Below the pieces are notes generated by a model that made no database searches, was not told where the DNA came from, and saw nothing but the letters and a program-made list of their open reading frames with translations. 64,000 nucleotides of DNA, from contig NZ_CP040792.1 of the NCBI RefSeq assembly GCF_021952865.1, forward strand, positions 1,488,001 to 1,552,000, in the 5' to 3' direction. The translations under genes were made by a program, and so were the position numbers. The stretch is from Clavibacter californiensis. GTDB lineage: Bacteria; Actinomycetota; Actinomycetes; Actinomycetales; Microbacteriaceae. Of the stretch, positions 20,316 through 28,430 are shown one piece after another; within the stretch, counting starts at the first letter, position 1, and the number at the start of each line of letters is the position of its first letter.

Positions 20316-21821
20316 GTGTCCACGCTCAGCGATCTCGTGCATGCCCAGGGTCTGTCCTCCGACGCGGACGTCGAGTGGCTGCACCTCCTCGTCGGCGACT
20401 GGCAGCTCCTCGCCGACCTGGCGTTCGCGGACATCGTGCTGTGGGTACCGACCGTGAGCGGCAGCTTCGTCGCCGTCGCGCACGCTCGGCCGTCGAGCTC
20501 GGCCACGCTGTTCTACCGCGACTTCGTCGGGCAGCCCATCAAGGCGGAGTGGCGCAAGCAGGTCACCGACGCGCACGAGACCGCCCGCATCATCGACTCG
20601 TCCGCGCCGGACTGGTACGAGGAGACGCCGACCCGCGTGCGGGCGGTGCCGGTGCTGCGTCGACTGGCCCAGGGCAGCCCCGAGGTGACGGACACCCCCA
20701 TCGCCGTGATCACGCGCCACACCAACCTCAGCGAGACGCGGACTCCGAGCCGCCAGGAGCTGACGTTCAACGAGTGCGCCAACGACCTCTTCGCGATGAT
20801 CGCCGACGGCGACTTCCCCGACCTCGGCTCGCCGACCGGTCCCCGGCGCGGGGCGCCTCGCGCGTCCGACGGCCTGCTGCGCCTCGACGTGGACGGCATC
20901 ACGACCTTCGCGAGCCCCAACGCCCTGAGCGCGTTCAACCGCATGGGCTTCTCCGAGGAGCTGGAGGGGGAGTCCCTCGCGGACGCGACGTCCAGCCTCC
21001 TCACCGGCAAGCGGCTGACCGTCGACGAGTCGCTGCCGCTCATCGTGGCCGGCCGGGCTCCATGGCGGACGGACATCGAGTCGCGCGGTGTCACCGTGTC
21101 TCTCCGTGCGATCCCGATCCGCAGCCACGGCGAGCGGGTAGGCGCCGTCGTCCTCTGCCGCGACGTGACGGAGCTGCGCCACCAGGAGCGCGAGCTGATC
21201 ACCAAGGACGCGACGATCCGCGAGATCCACCACCGGGTCAAGAACAACCTGCAGACGGTCGCGAGCCTGCTGCGGATCCAGGCCCGCCGGTCGCACACGG
21301 AGGAGGCGCGCGAGGCGCTCGGCCACGCGCAGCGCCGGGTGGGTGCCATCGCCGTGGTGCACGACACGCTCAGCGAGGGGCTGAACCAGAACGTCGACTT
21401 CGACGCGGTTTTCGACCGCGTCCTGCTGCTCATCGCCGAGGTCGCCTCCGCGCACAACACGCGTGTGCATCCGAAGATCGTGGGCAGCTTCGGCGTGCTG
21501 CCGAGCGCCTACGCGACGCCGCTCGCCCTCGCGCTCACCGAGCTCGTGACCAACGCGGTCGAGCACGGCCTGGCCGGGCGCTCGGGCGAGGTGGCCATCG
21601 AGGCCGCGCGCACCGAGGAGACCCTCACTGTCAGCGTCCGTGACGACGGCGTGGGGCTGCCCGAGGGCAAGGTCGGGACGGGGCTGGGGACGCAGATCGT
21701 GCGGACGCTCATCCAGGGCGAGCTCGGCGGCACGATCGACTGGCACACGCTCATGGGCAGCGGCACCGAGGTGACCATCGAGGTGCCGCTGCGCTGGCTC
21801 TCGCCCGTCACGTCGTCCTGA
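20316..21821 (+). CDS. pdtaS: PdtaS-type sensor histidine kinase
   Basis: A 501-residue soluble histidine kinase. The N-terminal GAF-like region (about 1-150, including HARPSSSATLFYRDFVGQPI) and a PAS-like region (about 185-300) precede the HisKA_2 box IREIHHRVKNNLQTVASLLR with His305/His306. The ATPase has ELVTNAVEHG and DDGVGLP. This is the arrangement of mycobacterial PdtaS (Rv3220c), which phosphorylates the ANTAR antiterminator PdtaR. PdtaR is not in this window. The adjacent whiB1 gene matches mycobacterial synteny. No membrane helix is present, so sensing is probably intracellular. Confidence 0.88.
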   Translation: MSTLSDLVHAQGLSSDADVEWLHLLVGDWQLLADLAFADIVLWVPTVSGSFVAVAHARPSSSATLFYRDFVGQPIKAEWRKQVTDAHETARIIDSSAPDWYEETPTRVRAVPVLRRLAQGSPEVTDTPIAVITRHTNLSETRTPSRQELTFNECANDLFAMIADGDFPDLGSPTGPRRGAPRASDGLLRLDVDGITTFASPNALSAFNRMGFSEELEGESLADATSSLLTGKRLTVDESLPLIVAGRAPWRTDIESRGVTVSLRAIPIRSHGERVGAVVLCRDVTELRHQERELITKDATIREIHHRVKNNLQTVASLLRIQARRSHTEEAREALGHAQRRVGAIAVVHDTLSEGLNQNVDFDAVFDRVLLLIAEVASAHNTRVHPKIVGSFGVLPSAYATPLALALTELVTNAVEHGLAGRSGEVAIEAARTEETLTVSVRDDGVGLPEGKVGTGLGTQIVRTLIQGELGGTIDWHTLMGSGTEVTIEVPLRWLSPVTSS

Positions 21822-21853
21822 GCCGGAGCCCCGGCCGGTCGGCGAGCCCGGGA

Positions 21854-21895
21854 CGACGAGAGCCGGGCTGCCCCTGGGCGGCCCGGCTCTCGTCG
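21854..21895. terminator. Hairpin between convergent pdtaS and whiB1
   Basis: Perfect 15-base arms at 21854-21868 and 21881-21895 (CGACGAGAGCCGGGC), with a 12-base middle that can itself pair GCCC/GGGC. It serves both converging genes and shares the CGACGA outer arm with the two other large hairpins in the window. Confidence 0.8.
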
Positions 21896-21914
21896 GTGGT
21901 GCGTGGTGCGTGCG

Positions 21915-22163
21915 TCAGCTGGCGCGGCGGGCGCGTGCGGCGCGGCGCTTGAGGGCGCGACGCTCGTCCTCGCTGAGCCCGCCCCAGACGCCCGAGTCCT
22001 GGCCGGTCTCGAGGGCGTACTGCAGGCACATCTCGGTGACGGAGCAGCGGCCGCACACGGCCTTGGCCTTGTCGATCTGGTCGACGGCGGGTCCGGTGTT
22101 CCCCACGGGGAAGAACAGCTCGGGGTCCACAGTCAGGCAGGCTGCCTTGTCACGCCAGTCCAT
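21915..22163 (-). CDS. whiB1: WhiB1-type iron-sulfur regulator
   Basis: An 82-residue Wbl protein. Cys9, Cys37, Cys40 and Cys46 (CX2C and CX5C) bind a [4Fe-4S] cluster, followed by the GVWGGLSEDERRALKRR turn and a basic C-terminus. The Cys positions and the start MDWRDKAAC match mycobacterial WhiB1, an essential NO-sensitive partner of the primary sigma factor. A GAGGAG ribosome-binding site precedes the ATG, and the upstream 245 bases are AT-richer than the surroundings, suggesting a regulated promoter. Position next to pdtaS is conserved in actinobacteria. Confidence 0.94.
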   Translation of the reverse strand: MDWRDKAACLTVDPELFFPVGNTGPAVDQIDKAKAVCGRCSVTEMCLQYALETGQDSGVWGGLSEDERRALKRRAARARRAS

Positions 22164-22408
22164 AGGGATGCTCCTCGGGTCGGTACTCGTTGCACGGCGG
22201 ATCTGCCGCGGGATGGGGGTGGGGCGAGGCGTCCGGGAACCGCATCGGGACGGGCCACGTGGGCCCTCCTCGTGAGATGCTCAGCTTCGGGAGTTCGTCC
22301 CTTGTAAGCTCGGTTCCGGATCTGCTCACCACCCTGTGAACGAACTCGACCTCGAATATCGTCGCATAGAGCCAACGATCAATCAATAGCTTTGTATGGG
22401 AACGTGCT
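22164..22408. promoter_or_regulatory. AT-enriched divergent promoter region of whiB1
   Basis: The stretch around 22300-22400 is distinctly richer in A and T than its surroundings and lies between whiB1 (minus) and the membrane-protein gene (plus). On the plus strand TAGCTT at 22387-22392 could be a -10. I see no coding sequence or clear structured RNA. Confidence 0.45.
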
Positions 22409-22840
22409 GTGACCGGAACCGGTGATGCCCTGGATCCTCGCGAGGACGCGGCTGCGCCCCGTCGATCTCCCGCCGTGGTCCTGCTGGTGGCGCTCGTCGC
22501 GCTCGAGGCGCTGGGCATGGCCGGCGTCACGGCCCTCCTCGTCGTCGATTTGCTCACCTCGACGCCGTCGTCCGTGGCCAGCGCCGTCGCGCTCATCGCC
22601 CTCGCCGCGCTCGCCGCCGTGTTCCTGGCCGCCGTCGTCCGCGGGATCCTCCGGGGTCGGAGCTGGGTGCGGCCGGCGGCTGTCACCTGGCAGGTGCTGC
22701 AGATCGCCGTCGGCGCGGGCAGCCTGCAGGGTGCCGACGCGCGTCAGGATCTCGGGTGGGGTCTCATCGTGCCGTCCGTGCTCGTGTTCGTGCTGCTGTT
22801 CACGAGGTCCGTGCTCCTCGCCACGCGCCGACGCGACTGA
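22409..22840 (+). CDS. Small four-helix membrane protein
   Basis: A 143-residue hypothetical membrane protein with four predicted helices (VVLLVALVALEALGMAGVTALLVV, a second Ala/Leu helix, a third around WQVLQIAVGAGSL and a fourth VLVFVLLFTRSVLL). The N-terminal 20 residues are acidic and soluble. Small proteins of this layout are common and unannotated in Microbacteriaceae. The GTG start at 22409 follows the AT-rich region. It converges on the peroxiredoxin gene with 30 bases between the stops. No functional motif is seen. Confidence 0.72.
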   Translation: MTGTGDALDPREDAAAPRRSPAVVLLVALVALEALGMAGVTALLVVDLLTSTPSSVASAVALIALAALAAVFLAAVVRGILRGRSWVRPAAVTWQVLQIAVGAGSLQGADARQDLGWGLIVPSVLVFVLLFTRSVLLATRRRD

Positions 22841-22870
22841 GTCGACGCGTCCCGCCGCGGCGCCCGCGCG

Positions 22871-23350
22871 TCAGGCGTCGACGCCGAGCTTCTTCCGCAG
22901 CGACGCGACGTGCCCCGTCGCCTTGACGTTGTACAGCGGGAGGGCGACGCGTCCCTCGCCGTCCACGACGACCGTGGAGCGGATCACGCCCGTGACCTTC
23001 TTGCCGTACAGCGACTTCTCCCCGTACGCGGCGTAGGCGCGGTGGACCTCGAGGTCGGGGTCCGACAGGAGGGTGAAGCCGAGGCCCTGCTCTTCGCGGA
23101 ACCGGGCGAGGTCCTCCTGGGGGTCCTTCGAGATGCCGAGCACGCGGTAGCCGGCGCCCTGCAGGGAGTCCATGCTGTCGCGGAAGTCGCACGCCTGCGT
23201 GGTGCACCCGGGGGTCCCTGCCGCGGGATAGAAGTACACGATGACGTCCTGGCCGCGGAGGTCCGAGAGGGTGACGGGCGATCCGTCCTGGTCGGGGAGG
23301 GTGAAGTCGGGGGCGGGCTGCCCCTTCTCGAGGCGGGTGGTCTCGGTCAT
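22871..23350 (-). CDS. bcp: Thioredoxin-dependent thiol peroxidase (BCP)
   Basis: A 159-residue peroxiredoxin of the PrxQ/BCP class. The peroxidatic Cys49 in PAAGTPGCTTQACDF and Cys54 five residues later form the atypical 2-Cys pair. It reduces H2O2 and organic hydroperoxides using thioredoxin in the cytoplasm. The ATG has an upstream GAGAGG site, and a TAGCAT box about 40 bases further upstream may be the -10. Length is normal for the family. It is monocistronic. Confidence 0.94.
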   Translation of the reverse strand: MTETTRLEKGQPAPDFTLPDQDGSPVTLSDLRGQDVIVYFYPAAGTPGCTTQACDFRDSMDSLQGAGYRVLGISKDPQEDLARFREEQGLGFTLLSDPDLEVHRAYAAYGEKSLYGKKVTGVIRSTVVVDGEGRVALPLYNVKATGHVASLRKKLGVDA

Positions 23351-23503
23351 GGGGGAGCCTCTCGTTCGCGGGTGTCGACGTCCATGCTAGGGCCGGGCGG
23401 TCGTGGTTCGACCAGGCGCTCCACGGGCCGATTCGCGTCCGCCGCGCACGTGGTGCTAGTGTCATCTCTCGGTCCGGTACCCCGCACGACAGGGTCCTCA
23501 CCT

Positions 23504-23579
<76 letters not shown>

Positions 23580-23705
23580 CACGCTCCGCGTCGGAGCAGC
23601 TCGACACCTGGCCACGTGCATCACGCGCGTCCGTGGGCGCGGGAGAACCGTGAGAGAATACCGGTCGGACCATCACCGCGGACGCCCCTAGCGGAGCACC
23701 GCGGC

Positions 23706-23730
23706 GGCCGGTGATCTCGGTGCACCGGCC
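23706..23730 (+). promoter_or_regulatory. Hairpin in carD leader
   Basis: An 8-base perfect stem (23706-23713 with 23723-23730) with a 9-base loop lies in the 272-base gap between the tRNA and carD. It may be part of a long carD leader or a weak tRNA terminator; its role is unknown. Confidence 0.4.
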
Positions 23731-23851
23731 ACGCATCACGGTCACGCCCACGGCGTGCTCCGAGGCGCGGGACGTCGGCGCCCACGCGGCTGTGCATGCG
23801 CGTGCGCGACATCTCCGGCACACATCTCGAGGTATCGAAGGACAGCACTGC

Positions 23852-24346
23852 ATGATTTTCGAAGTAGGGGAGACCGTCGTGTACCCCCACCACGGCGCCG
23901 CCACGATCACCGCGGTCAAGACCCGCACCATCAAGGGGGTCGACAAGAAGTACATCACCCTCCAGATCCACCAGAGCGAGCTGGTCATCGACGTGCCCGT
24001 CGACAACGCCGAGCTCGTCGGGCTGCGCGACGTCATCGACAGCTCCGGCGTGGAGGCCGTGTTCGACGTGCTCCGCGGCGACGTCGAGGAGGAGGCGGGC
24101 AACTGGTCTCGCCGCTTCAAGGCCAACACCGAGAAGATGGGCTCCGGCGACGTGCGGCGCGTCAGCGAGGTCGTCCGCGACCTCTGGCGCCGCGATCAGG
24201 ACTCCGGCGTCTCGGCCGGCGAGAAGCGCATGCTCGCGAAGGCCCGCCAGATCCTCGTCTCGGAGCTCGCGCTCGCGCAGAAGTCCACCGACGAGGAGGC
24301 GTCCGTCGTCCTCGACGGCGTCCTGGCGCAGAGCATCTCCGCCTGA
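23852..24346 (+). CDS. carD: CarD-family transcription regulator
   Basis: A 164-residue CarD. The N-terminal RNA-polymerase-interaction domain (1-55: [17 protein letters not shown]) binds the beta subunit, and the C-terminal helical domain (about 65-164, including [14 protein letters not shown] and [26 protein letters not shown]) binds promoter DNA, stabilising open complexes at rRNA and housekeeping promoters. I chose the ATG at 23852, with a GAAGGA site upstream, because this is the canonical N-terminus; an upstream extension in the same frame reads as leader. It is monocistronic and followed by a hairpin. Confidence 0.95.
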   Translation: MIFEVGETVVYPHHGAATITAVKTRTIKGVDKKYITLQIHQSELVIDVPVDNAELVGLRDVIDSSGVEAVFDVLRGDVEEEAGNWSRRFKANTEKMGSGDVRRVSEVVRDLWRRDQDSGVSAGEKRMLAKARQILVSELALAQKSTDEEASVVLDGVLAQSISA

Positions 24347-24382
24347 CCCCTCCCGCCGCGCTCCGCGGGGCGCAGCATCGCC

Positions 24383-24418
24383 GACGGGCGGTCCCTCGAC
24401 GACGGGGGGCCGCCCGTC
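24383..24418 (+). terminator. Hairpin after carD
   Basis: Perfect 9-base arms GACGGGCGG (24383-24391) and CCGCCCGTC (24410-24418), extended inwards by CCC/GGG pairs. It begins 37 bases after the carD stop, with no T-tract. Confidence 0.65.
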
Positions 24419-24458
24419 TGCGCGTCCGGGCGCCCGTCGATCCGCGTGCCGACCGGCG

Positions 24459-24464
24459 TAGGGT
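24459..24464 (+). promoter_or_regulatory. Putative -10 box, leaderless small membrane gene
   Basis: TAGGGT lies exactly six bases before the ATG at 24471, and no ribosome-binding site is present. Confidence 0.4.
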
Positions 24465-24470
24465 CCGAGC

Positions 24471-24701
24471 ATGCGCGATCACCCGGAACGACCCGACCAC
24501 GACGGCCCCCTCGAGCAGAACCCCCTCCAGCCCGCGCGCGGCGGGCTCCGCATCTGGATCTACGTGATCGCCGCGGTCATCGTCATCGCCGTCATCGCGT
24601 TCGCGCTGGTGCGCCTGGCGACCGCCGGGCAGAACACGCCGGGTCCCTCGTCCCTGGGCGCCGTCCTCCACCTGGCCGAGGCGGCGCGCGCGCTGATCTG
24701 A
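24471..24701 (+). CDS. Small single-helix membrane protein
   Basis: A 76-residue protein with a hydrophilic N-terminus (His, Asp and Pro-rich, 1-26), one strong membrane helix (about 28-50, WIYVIAAVIVIAVIAFALV) and a short extracytoplasmic tail. I do not recognise a family. Support for it being real comes from the helix, the GC-rich third positions and a TANNNT box at the leaderless distance. It lies alone between carD and the HNH gene. Confidence 0.6.
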   Translation: MRDHPERPDHDGPLEQNPLQPARGGLRIWIYVIAAVIVIAVIAFALVRLATAGQNTPGPSSLGAVLHLAEAARALI

Positions 24702-24847
24702 GCCGGCTCCGTCCGCTGCCGGCAGCAGACGGGCGTCCGCCGCCGCCTCCTCCCCGCGCCGGCGTCGCATCCATCACCCACCGTCCGCTCGGCGGCTGCA
24801 CGACAGCAGTCCCGCTCGTGTAGCCATGGCCGCGGGACGGGGGCGCG

Positions 24848-25702
24848 ATGGGTGACAGGAGGCGGCGGAGCGGACGCGGGAGGGGAGCTCCCGGGCAGCC
24901 TGTGCTCGCGCGGCTCGTGCAGCTCGTGCGGCTCGCGCCGCTCGTGCGGGGCAGAAGACAGGCCGTGCGCGTTCTCCTCGCGACCGCGGCTGTCCTCGTC
25001 GTGCTCGTCGCGGTGCTCGTGGGGGCGCGCGAGGCGGCCCTCGGACCCGACTCGGGCGGCGGGCATCTCAGCGCGGAGGTCCCTGACGGCGCCGTGGTGG
25101 GCGCGCTCGCCCACGCGGGGCTCGTGCGGGACGGCCGCATCGACGTGGCGTCCGTGCGCCAGATGGCCGATGCCGTCCAGGCGGACGGGCGCGGGCGGCA
25201 CCCGCGCTACGACCGCGACGCCTTCGGCCCGGCCTGGGCGGACACAGACGGGAACGGCTGCGACCAGCGCGACGACGTGCTCGTCCGGGATCTCGTCCGC
25301 GTCGCGTTCGCGCCGTCCGACCCGGGTTGCACGGTGGTCGCCGGGCACCTCGACGACGTCTACACGGGGCACGGCATCGACTTCGCGCGCGGTCCGCGCA
25401 CGAGCGCAGCCGTGCAGATCGACCACCTCGTGCCGCTGTCCTGGGCGTGGCAGCACGGGGCGTGGTCGTGGCCAGACGAGCGACGCGAGCGCCTCGCCAC
25501 CGACTTCGACGAGCTGCAGGCGGTGGACGGCCCCACCAACCAGGACAAGTCGGATCAGGGGCCGGGGACGTGGCTGCCGCCGGACGCGGCCTACCGGTGC
25601 CTCTACGTCACCCGCTTCGCGTTCGTCGTGAGCAGGTACGGGATGTCGATCGACGACGCGGACAGGGACGCCATCGACCGCGTCCTCGGCGCCTGCTCGT
25701 GA
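24848..25702 (+). CDS. Membrane-anchored or secreted HNH endonuclease-like protein
   Basis: A 284-residue protein with a strongly basic N-terminus, a hydrophobic anchor or signal (about 41-58, VRVLLATAAVLVVLVAVLV) and an exported domain of the DUF1524/GmrSD C-terminal type: RYDRDAFGPAWADTDGNGCDQRDDVL, then IDHLVPLSWAWQHGA and DELQAVDGPTNQDKSDQGPG. The D-H of IDHLVPL and the Asn of NQDKSD match the HNH metal-binding fingerprint. Such actinobacterial proteins are probably secreted nucleases. Codons 20-32 come from degenerate 9-base repeats encoding LVRL-like steps, so the true start may be nearer the helix. Confidence 0.82.
   Translation: MGDRRRRSGRGRGAPGQPVLARLVQLVRLAPLVRGRRQAVRVLLATAAVLVVLVAVLVGAREAALGPDSGGGHLSAEVPDGAVVGALAHAGLVRDGRIDVASVRQMADAVQADGRGRHPRYDRDAFGPAWADTDGNGCDQRDDVLVRDLVRVAFAPSDPGCTVVAGHLDDVYTGHGIDFARGPRTSAAVQIDHLVPLSWAWQHGAWSWPDERRERLATDFDELQAVDGPTNQDKSDQGPGTWLPPDAAYRCLYVTRFAFVVSRYGMSIDDADRDAIDRVLGACS
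24910..24945. repeat. Degenerate 9-base tandem repeat
   Basis: Four 9-mers in tandem (gcggctcgt, gcagctcgt, gcggctcgc, gccgctcgt) encode an alternating Leu/Arg run before the membrane helix of the HNH protein. Confidence 0.75.
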
Positions 25703-25809
25703 GGGGCCCCGACCGGACGGCGTCGGTGCGCGCGCGTACGCTCGGCTCGACGCGGCCGGGCGTCGGCGCGGGCACGTGGCCCGGGCCGGGCGAACCCGAG
25801 GGGATCCGG

Positions 25810-26190
25810 ATGTGGAGCAAGCAGAGCGGCGACGCCACCGGCGCGATCAGCCCGGTGCCGGAGCATCCGCATGCCCACCCCGTGCGGGGCGCCTGGCTCG
25901 TCCGCGTGGGCGACGGACCGGCCCTCGGCTGGGTGCTGCGCCATCGGGACGACCTCGCGGCGCCGTACACCTACGAGGTCTACGCCTGCGGCCTGGGCGC
26001 CGACGGGCTGCGGGTGTGGGTCCAGCGGCGGGACAGCCTGAACGCCGCGGTCGCGTGGATCATGCAGCACGACGCCGAGCTGCTGGCGTTCGGGCGGCGG
26101 CTGCGGCCGGATCCCGCGCAGCCCGTCACGCGGTCGGACGAGGACGCCGCCGCCCCCGAGGCGGGGGACGGCGGCGTCGGGTCGGTCTGA
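25810..26190 (+). CDS. Hypothetical protein
   Basis: A 126-residue soluble protein I do not recognise. Its middle part (GAWLVRVGDGPALGWVLRHRDDLAAPYTYEVYACG is interrupted only by the next strand) predicts a small beta-sheet fold, followed by NAAVAWIMQHDAELLAFGRRL and an acidic, low-complexity tail. I chose the ATG at 25810 because it removes a low-complexity upstream extension; earlier GTG starts are possible. It converges on the permease gene with 10 bases between stops. Confidence 0.6.
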   Translation: MWSKQSGDATGAISPVPEHPHAHPVRGAWLVRVGDGPALGWVLRHRDDLAAPYTYEVYACGLGADGLRVWVQRRDSLNAAVAWIMQHDAELLAFGRRLRPDPAQPVTRSDEDAAAPEAGDGGVGSV

Positions 26191-26200
26191 GGGCCGCCGG

Positions 26201-27733
26201 TCAGCGCTTCCGCTGGTCGGCCGCGTCGCGCCCGGTCACGGGGAACGGGCCGGTGATGCCCTCGCGCACGCGCGCGATCTCGAGGATCCGGTCGCGCTGC
26301 AGGTACCAGCCCACGACCAGCAGCGGGATGATGATCACCAGCGACGCGACCGTGAGCGTGCCGATGGGCCAGTCGATCACCATCAGCACGAGCACGCTGA
26401 CGAGGAACGCGAGCGTGAGCCACGAGGTGACGGGCGCGCCCGGGAGCCGGAACGTGGGCTCCTTCGCCTTGCCCTGCTTCGCCCAGGTGCGCAGGCGCAT
26501 CTGGCACAGGATGATGGTCGCCCAGCCGGCCACGATGCCGAGCGCCGCGACGTTGAGGACGATCTCGAAGGCCTTGTCGGGGACGACCGCGTTGAGGCCC
26601 ACGCCGAGGAGCGTGATGGAGCCGGTGAGGAGGATCCCGCCGAAGGGCACGCCGCCCTTCGACATGACGGTCGTGAACTTCGGTGCCGACCCGTTCATGC
26701 CCATGGAGTGGAGCACGCGGCCCGTGCTGTAGAGGCCCGCGTTGAGGCTCGACATGGCGGCCGTGAGCACGACGAAGTTCATGACGGATCCGGCGATGGC
26801 GCCGACCTCGGGCGACCCGAGGCTGGAGAAGAACGTGACGAACGGGCTCTGGTCGGCGCTGTACGCCGTGTAGGGCAGCAGGAGCGAGAGCAGCACGATG
26901 GATCCGACGTAGAAGATCGCGATGCGGAAGACGACGGAGTTGATGGCGCGGGGGATGACCTTCTCCACGTCCTGCGTCTCGCCGCTCGCCGTGCCGACGA
27001 GCTCGATGGCGGCGTAGGCGAAGACGACGCCCTGCACGACGAGGACGACCGGCACGAGGCCCTGCGGGAAGACGCCGCCGTTCTGCTGGAGGACGGTCCA
27101 CCCGGTCTGCACCTCGGCGCCGCCGACGGTGACGGGGAAGCTCCAGGCGAGCCAGACGATGCCCACGATGAGGAAGACCACGAGCGCGGCGACCTTGACC
27201 AGCGCGAACCAGAACTCCATCTCGCCGAAGACCTTGACGGCGACGAGGTTGAGCGCCAGGACGATGGCGAGCGCGATGAGGGCGAGCAGCCACTGCGGGG
27301 CCGCGGTGAACGCCGACCAGTAGTGCATGTAGAGCGCCACGGCGGTCACGTCGACGATCGCGGTGGTCGCCCAGTTGAGGAAGTACATCCAGCCGGCGGC
27401 GTAGGCGAACTTCTCGCCGTAGAACTCGCGGGCGTAGGAGATGAAGGAGCCGGAGCTCGGGCGGTGCAGCACCAGCTCGCCGAGGGCGCGGAGGATGAAG
27501 AAGGCGAAGACGCCGCAGATGAGGAAGACGATCGCGAGGGCGGGGCCCGCCGAGGCCAGCCGGCCGCCGGCTCCGAGGAAGAGACCGGTGCCGATCGCGC
27601 CGCCGATGGCGATCATCTGGAGCTGGCGGGGTTTCAACCCGTGCTGGTAGCCCTCCTGCTCGTGGCTGAAGTCCTGCGCCACGAAGTCCGGATCGGGCGT
27701 GACGGTGCTGCGGTCGCTCTCGCTTCGTGTCAT
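26201..27733 (-). CDS. ansP: Amino-acid permease, AnsP-like
   Basis: A 510-residue AAT-family amino-acid:proton symporter with twelve predicted helices. The first helix carries [20 protein letters not shown] and [13 protein letters not shown], and [19 protein letters not shown] follows; these match L-asparagine permeases (AnsP) more closely than aromatic or GABA permeases, but specificity cannot be fixed from sequence alone. A TACCGT box lies exactly six bases upstream of the ATG (27740-27745). Divergent from the lipoprotein gene at 27830. The C-terminal tail is short and charged. Confidence 0.85.
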   Translation of the reverse strand: MTRSESDRSTVTPDPDFVAQDFSHEQEGYQHGLKPRQLQMIAIGGAIGTGLFLGAGGRLASAGPALAIVFLICGVFAFFILRALGELVLHRPSSGSFISYAREFYGEKFAYAAGWMYFLNWATTAIVDVTAVALYMHYWSAFTAAPQWLLALIALAIVLALNLVAVKVFGEMEFWFALVKVAALVVFLIVGIVWLAWSFPVTVGGAEVQTGWTVLQQNGGVFPQGLVPVVLVVQGVVFAYAAIELVGTASGETQDVEKVIPRAINSVVFRIAIFYVGSIVLLSLLLPYTAYSADQSPFVTFFSSLGSPEVGAIAGSVMNFVVLTAAMSSLNAGLYSTGRVLHSMGMNGSAPKFTTVMSKGGVPFGGILLTGSITLLGVGLNAVVPDKAFEIVLNVAALGIVAGWATIILCQMRLRTWAKQGKAKEPTFRLPGAPVTSWLTLAFLVSVLVLMVIDWPIGTLTVASLVIIIPLLVVGWYLQRDRILEIARVREGITGPFPVTGRDAADQRKR

Positions 27734-27739
27734 CCGAAT

Positions 27740-27745
27740 ACGGTA
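27740..27745 (-). promoter_or_regulatory. Putative -10 box, leaderless permease gene
   Basis: Reading on the minus strand, TACCGT is followed by six bases and the ATG at 27733. Confidence 0.4.
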
Positions 27746-27829
27746 GTGCTCCGGGGCATTCGCCCTGACACCCGCGTCGATCGACTTCCGTGGGGCAGAT
27801 CACCTGTGATAGGCGCCGAGGAGGCCCGC

Positions 27830-28399
27830 ATGGCCCGCACGCACAGTCCCGCACGACGGATCCGAGGGTGGGCACCCGTCATCGCGGTGGCGGGGGCGCT
27901 CGCGCTCGCCGGGTGCACGACGGGATCCGGGCAGCCCGCCCCGCAGACCACGGCGCCCGACGCGGGAGCGTCCGCGGATGCGGGAGCGGGGGCGGCGCCC
28001 GACGGCACCGCGAGCCCCGAGCCGACCGTGACGCGCGCGCCCGGCCCGCCGACCGAGGACGAGCTGGCCACGTGCTCGACGCTCGCGCAGGTGCTGCCCG
28101 ACTCCACCAAGCTCGTGCAGGCGCTCGGCGACGGGAAGGCGGTGGATCCGACCCTCCTCGAGCGCGTCAAGCAGGGCGACGCCGCGCTCGCCGGCATGGC
28201 GCCGGAGAACATGAAGCCGCTCGTCGCGTCCTTCTCGACGATCGTCGACGAGCTGGAGGCGCTGCGCTCGGGCGCCGACACGGACGGGGCGTCGCTCGAC
28301 ACCGGTCAGTACCTCCGCGCGACGAGCGCGTTCCTCGACTACTGCCTCGACGACGTCGGCTACGTGCCGCAGACCGCGGCTCCGACGCCGGCGCCCTGA
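27830..28399 (+). CDS. Lipoprotein, unknown function
   Basis: A 189-residue predicted lipoprotein. The signal has a basic N-terminus (MARTHSPARRIRG), a hydrophobic core and the lipobox LAGC with Cys29. A Thr/Pro/Ala-rich linker (30-75) precedes a helical domain of about 110 residues with two Cys (CSTLAQVLPDS and DYCLDDVGYV) that may form a disulfide. No family is recognised. A GAGGAGG site before the ATG at 27830 fixes the start. The gene is divergent from the permease and convergent with the MFS gene. Confidence 0.78.
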   Translation: MARTHSPARRIRGWAPVIAVAGALALAGCTTGSGQPAPQTTAPDAGASADAGAGAAPDGTASPEPTVTRAPGPPTEDELATCSTLAQVLPDSTKLVQALGDGKAVDPTLLERVKQGDAALAGMAPENMKPLVASFSTIVDELEALRSGADTDGASLDTGQYLRATSAFLDYCLDDVGYVPQTAAPTPAP

Positions 28400-28430
28400 G
28401 CCGCGCGCGTCGCACCCGCGGCGCCCCGCG

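Noticed and set aside
22320-22345. Possible CRP-like site upstream of whiB1 (TCAC-N6-GTGA near 22326)
   Set aside because: The half-sites are in the opposite order to the CRP consensus GTGA-N6-TCAC, so it is not a CRP box.
23580-23700. Second tRNA after tRNA-Lys
   Set aside because: No cloverleaf can be drawn and there is no T-loop GGTTC motif in this stretch.
24910-24945. Short direct repeats as a CRISPR array
   Set aside because: 9-base degenerate units without spacers inside a coding region; there are no cas genes.
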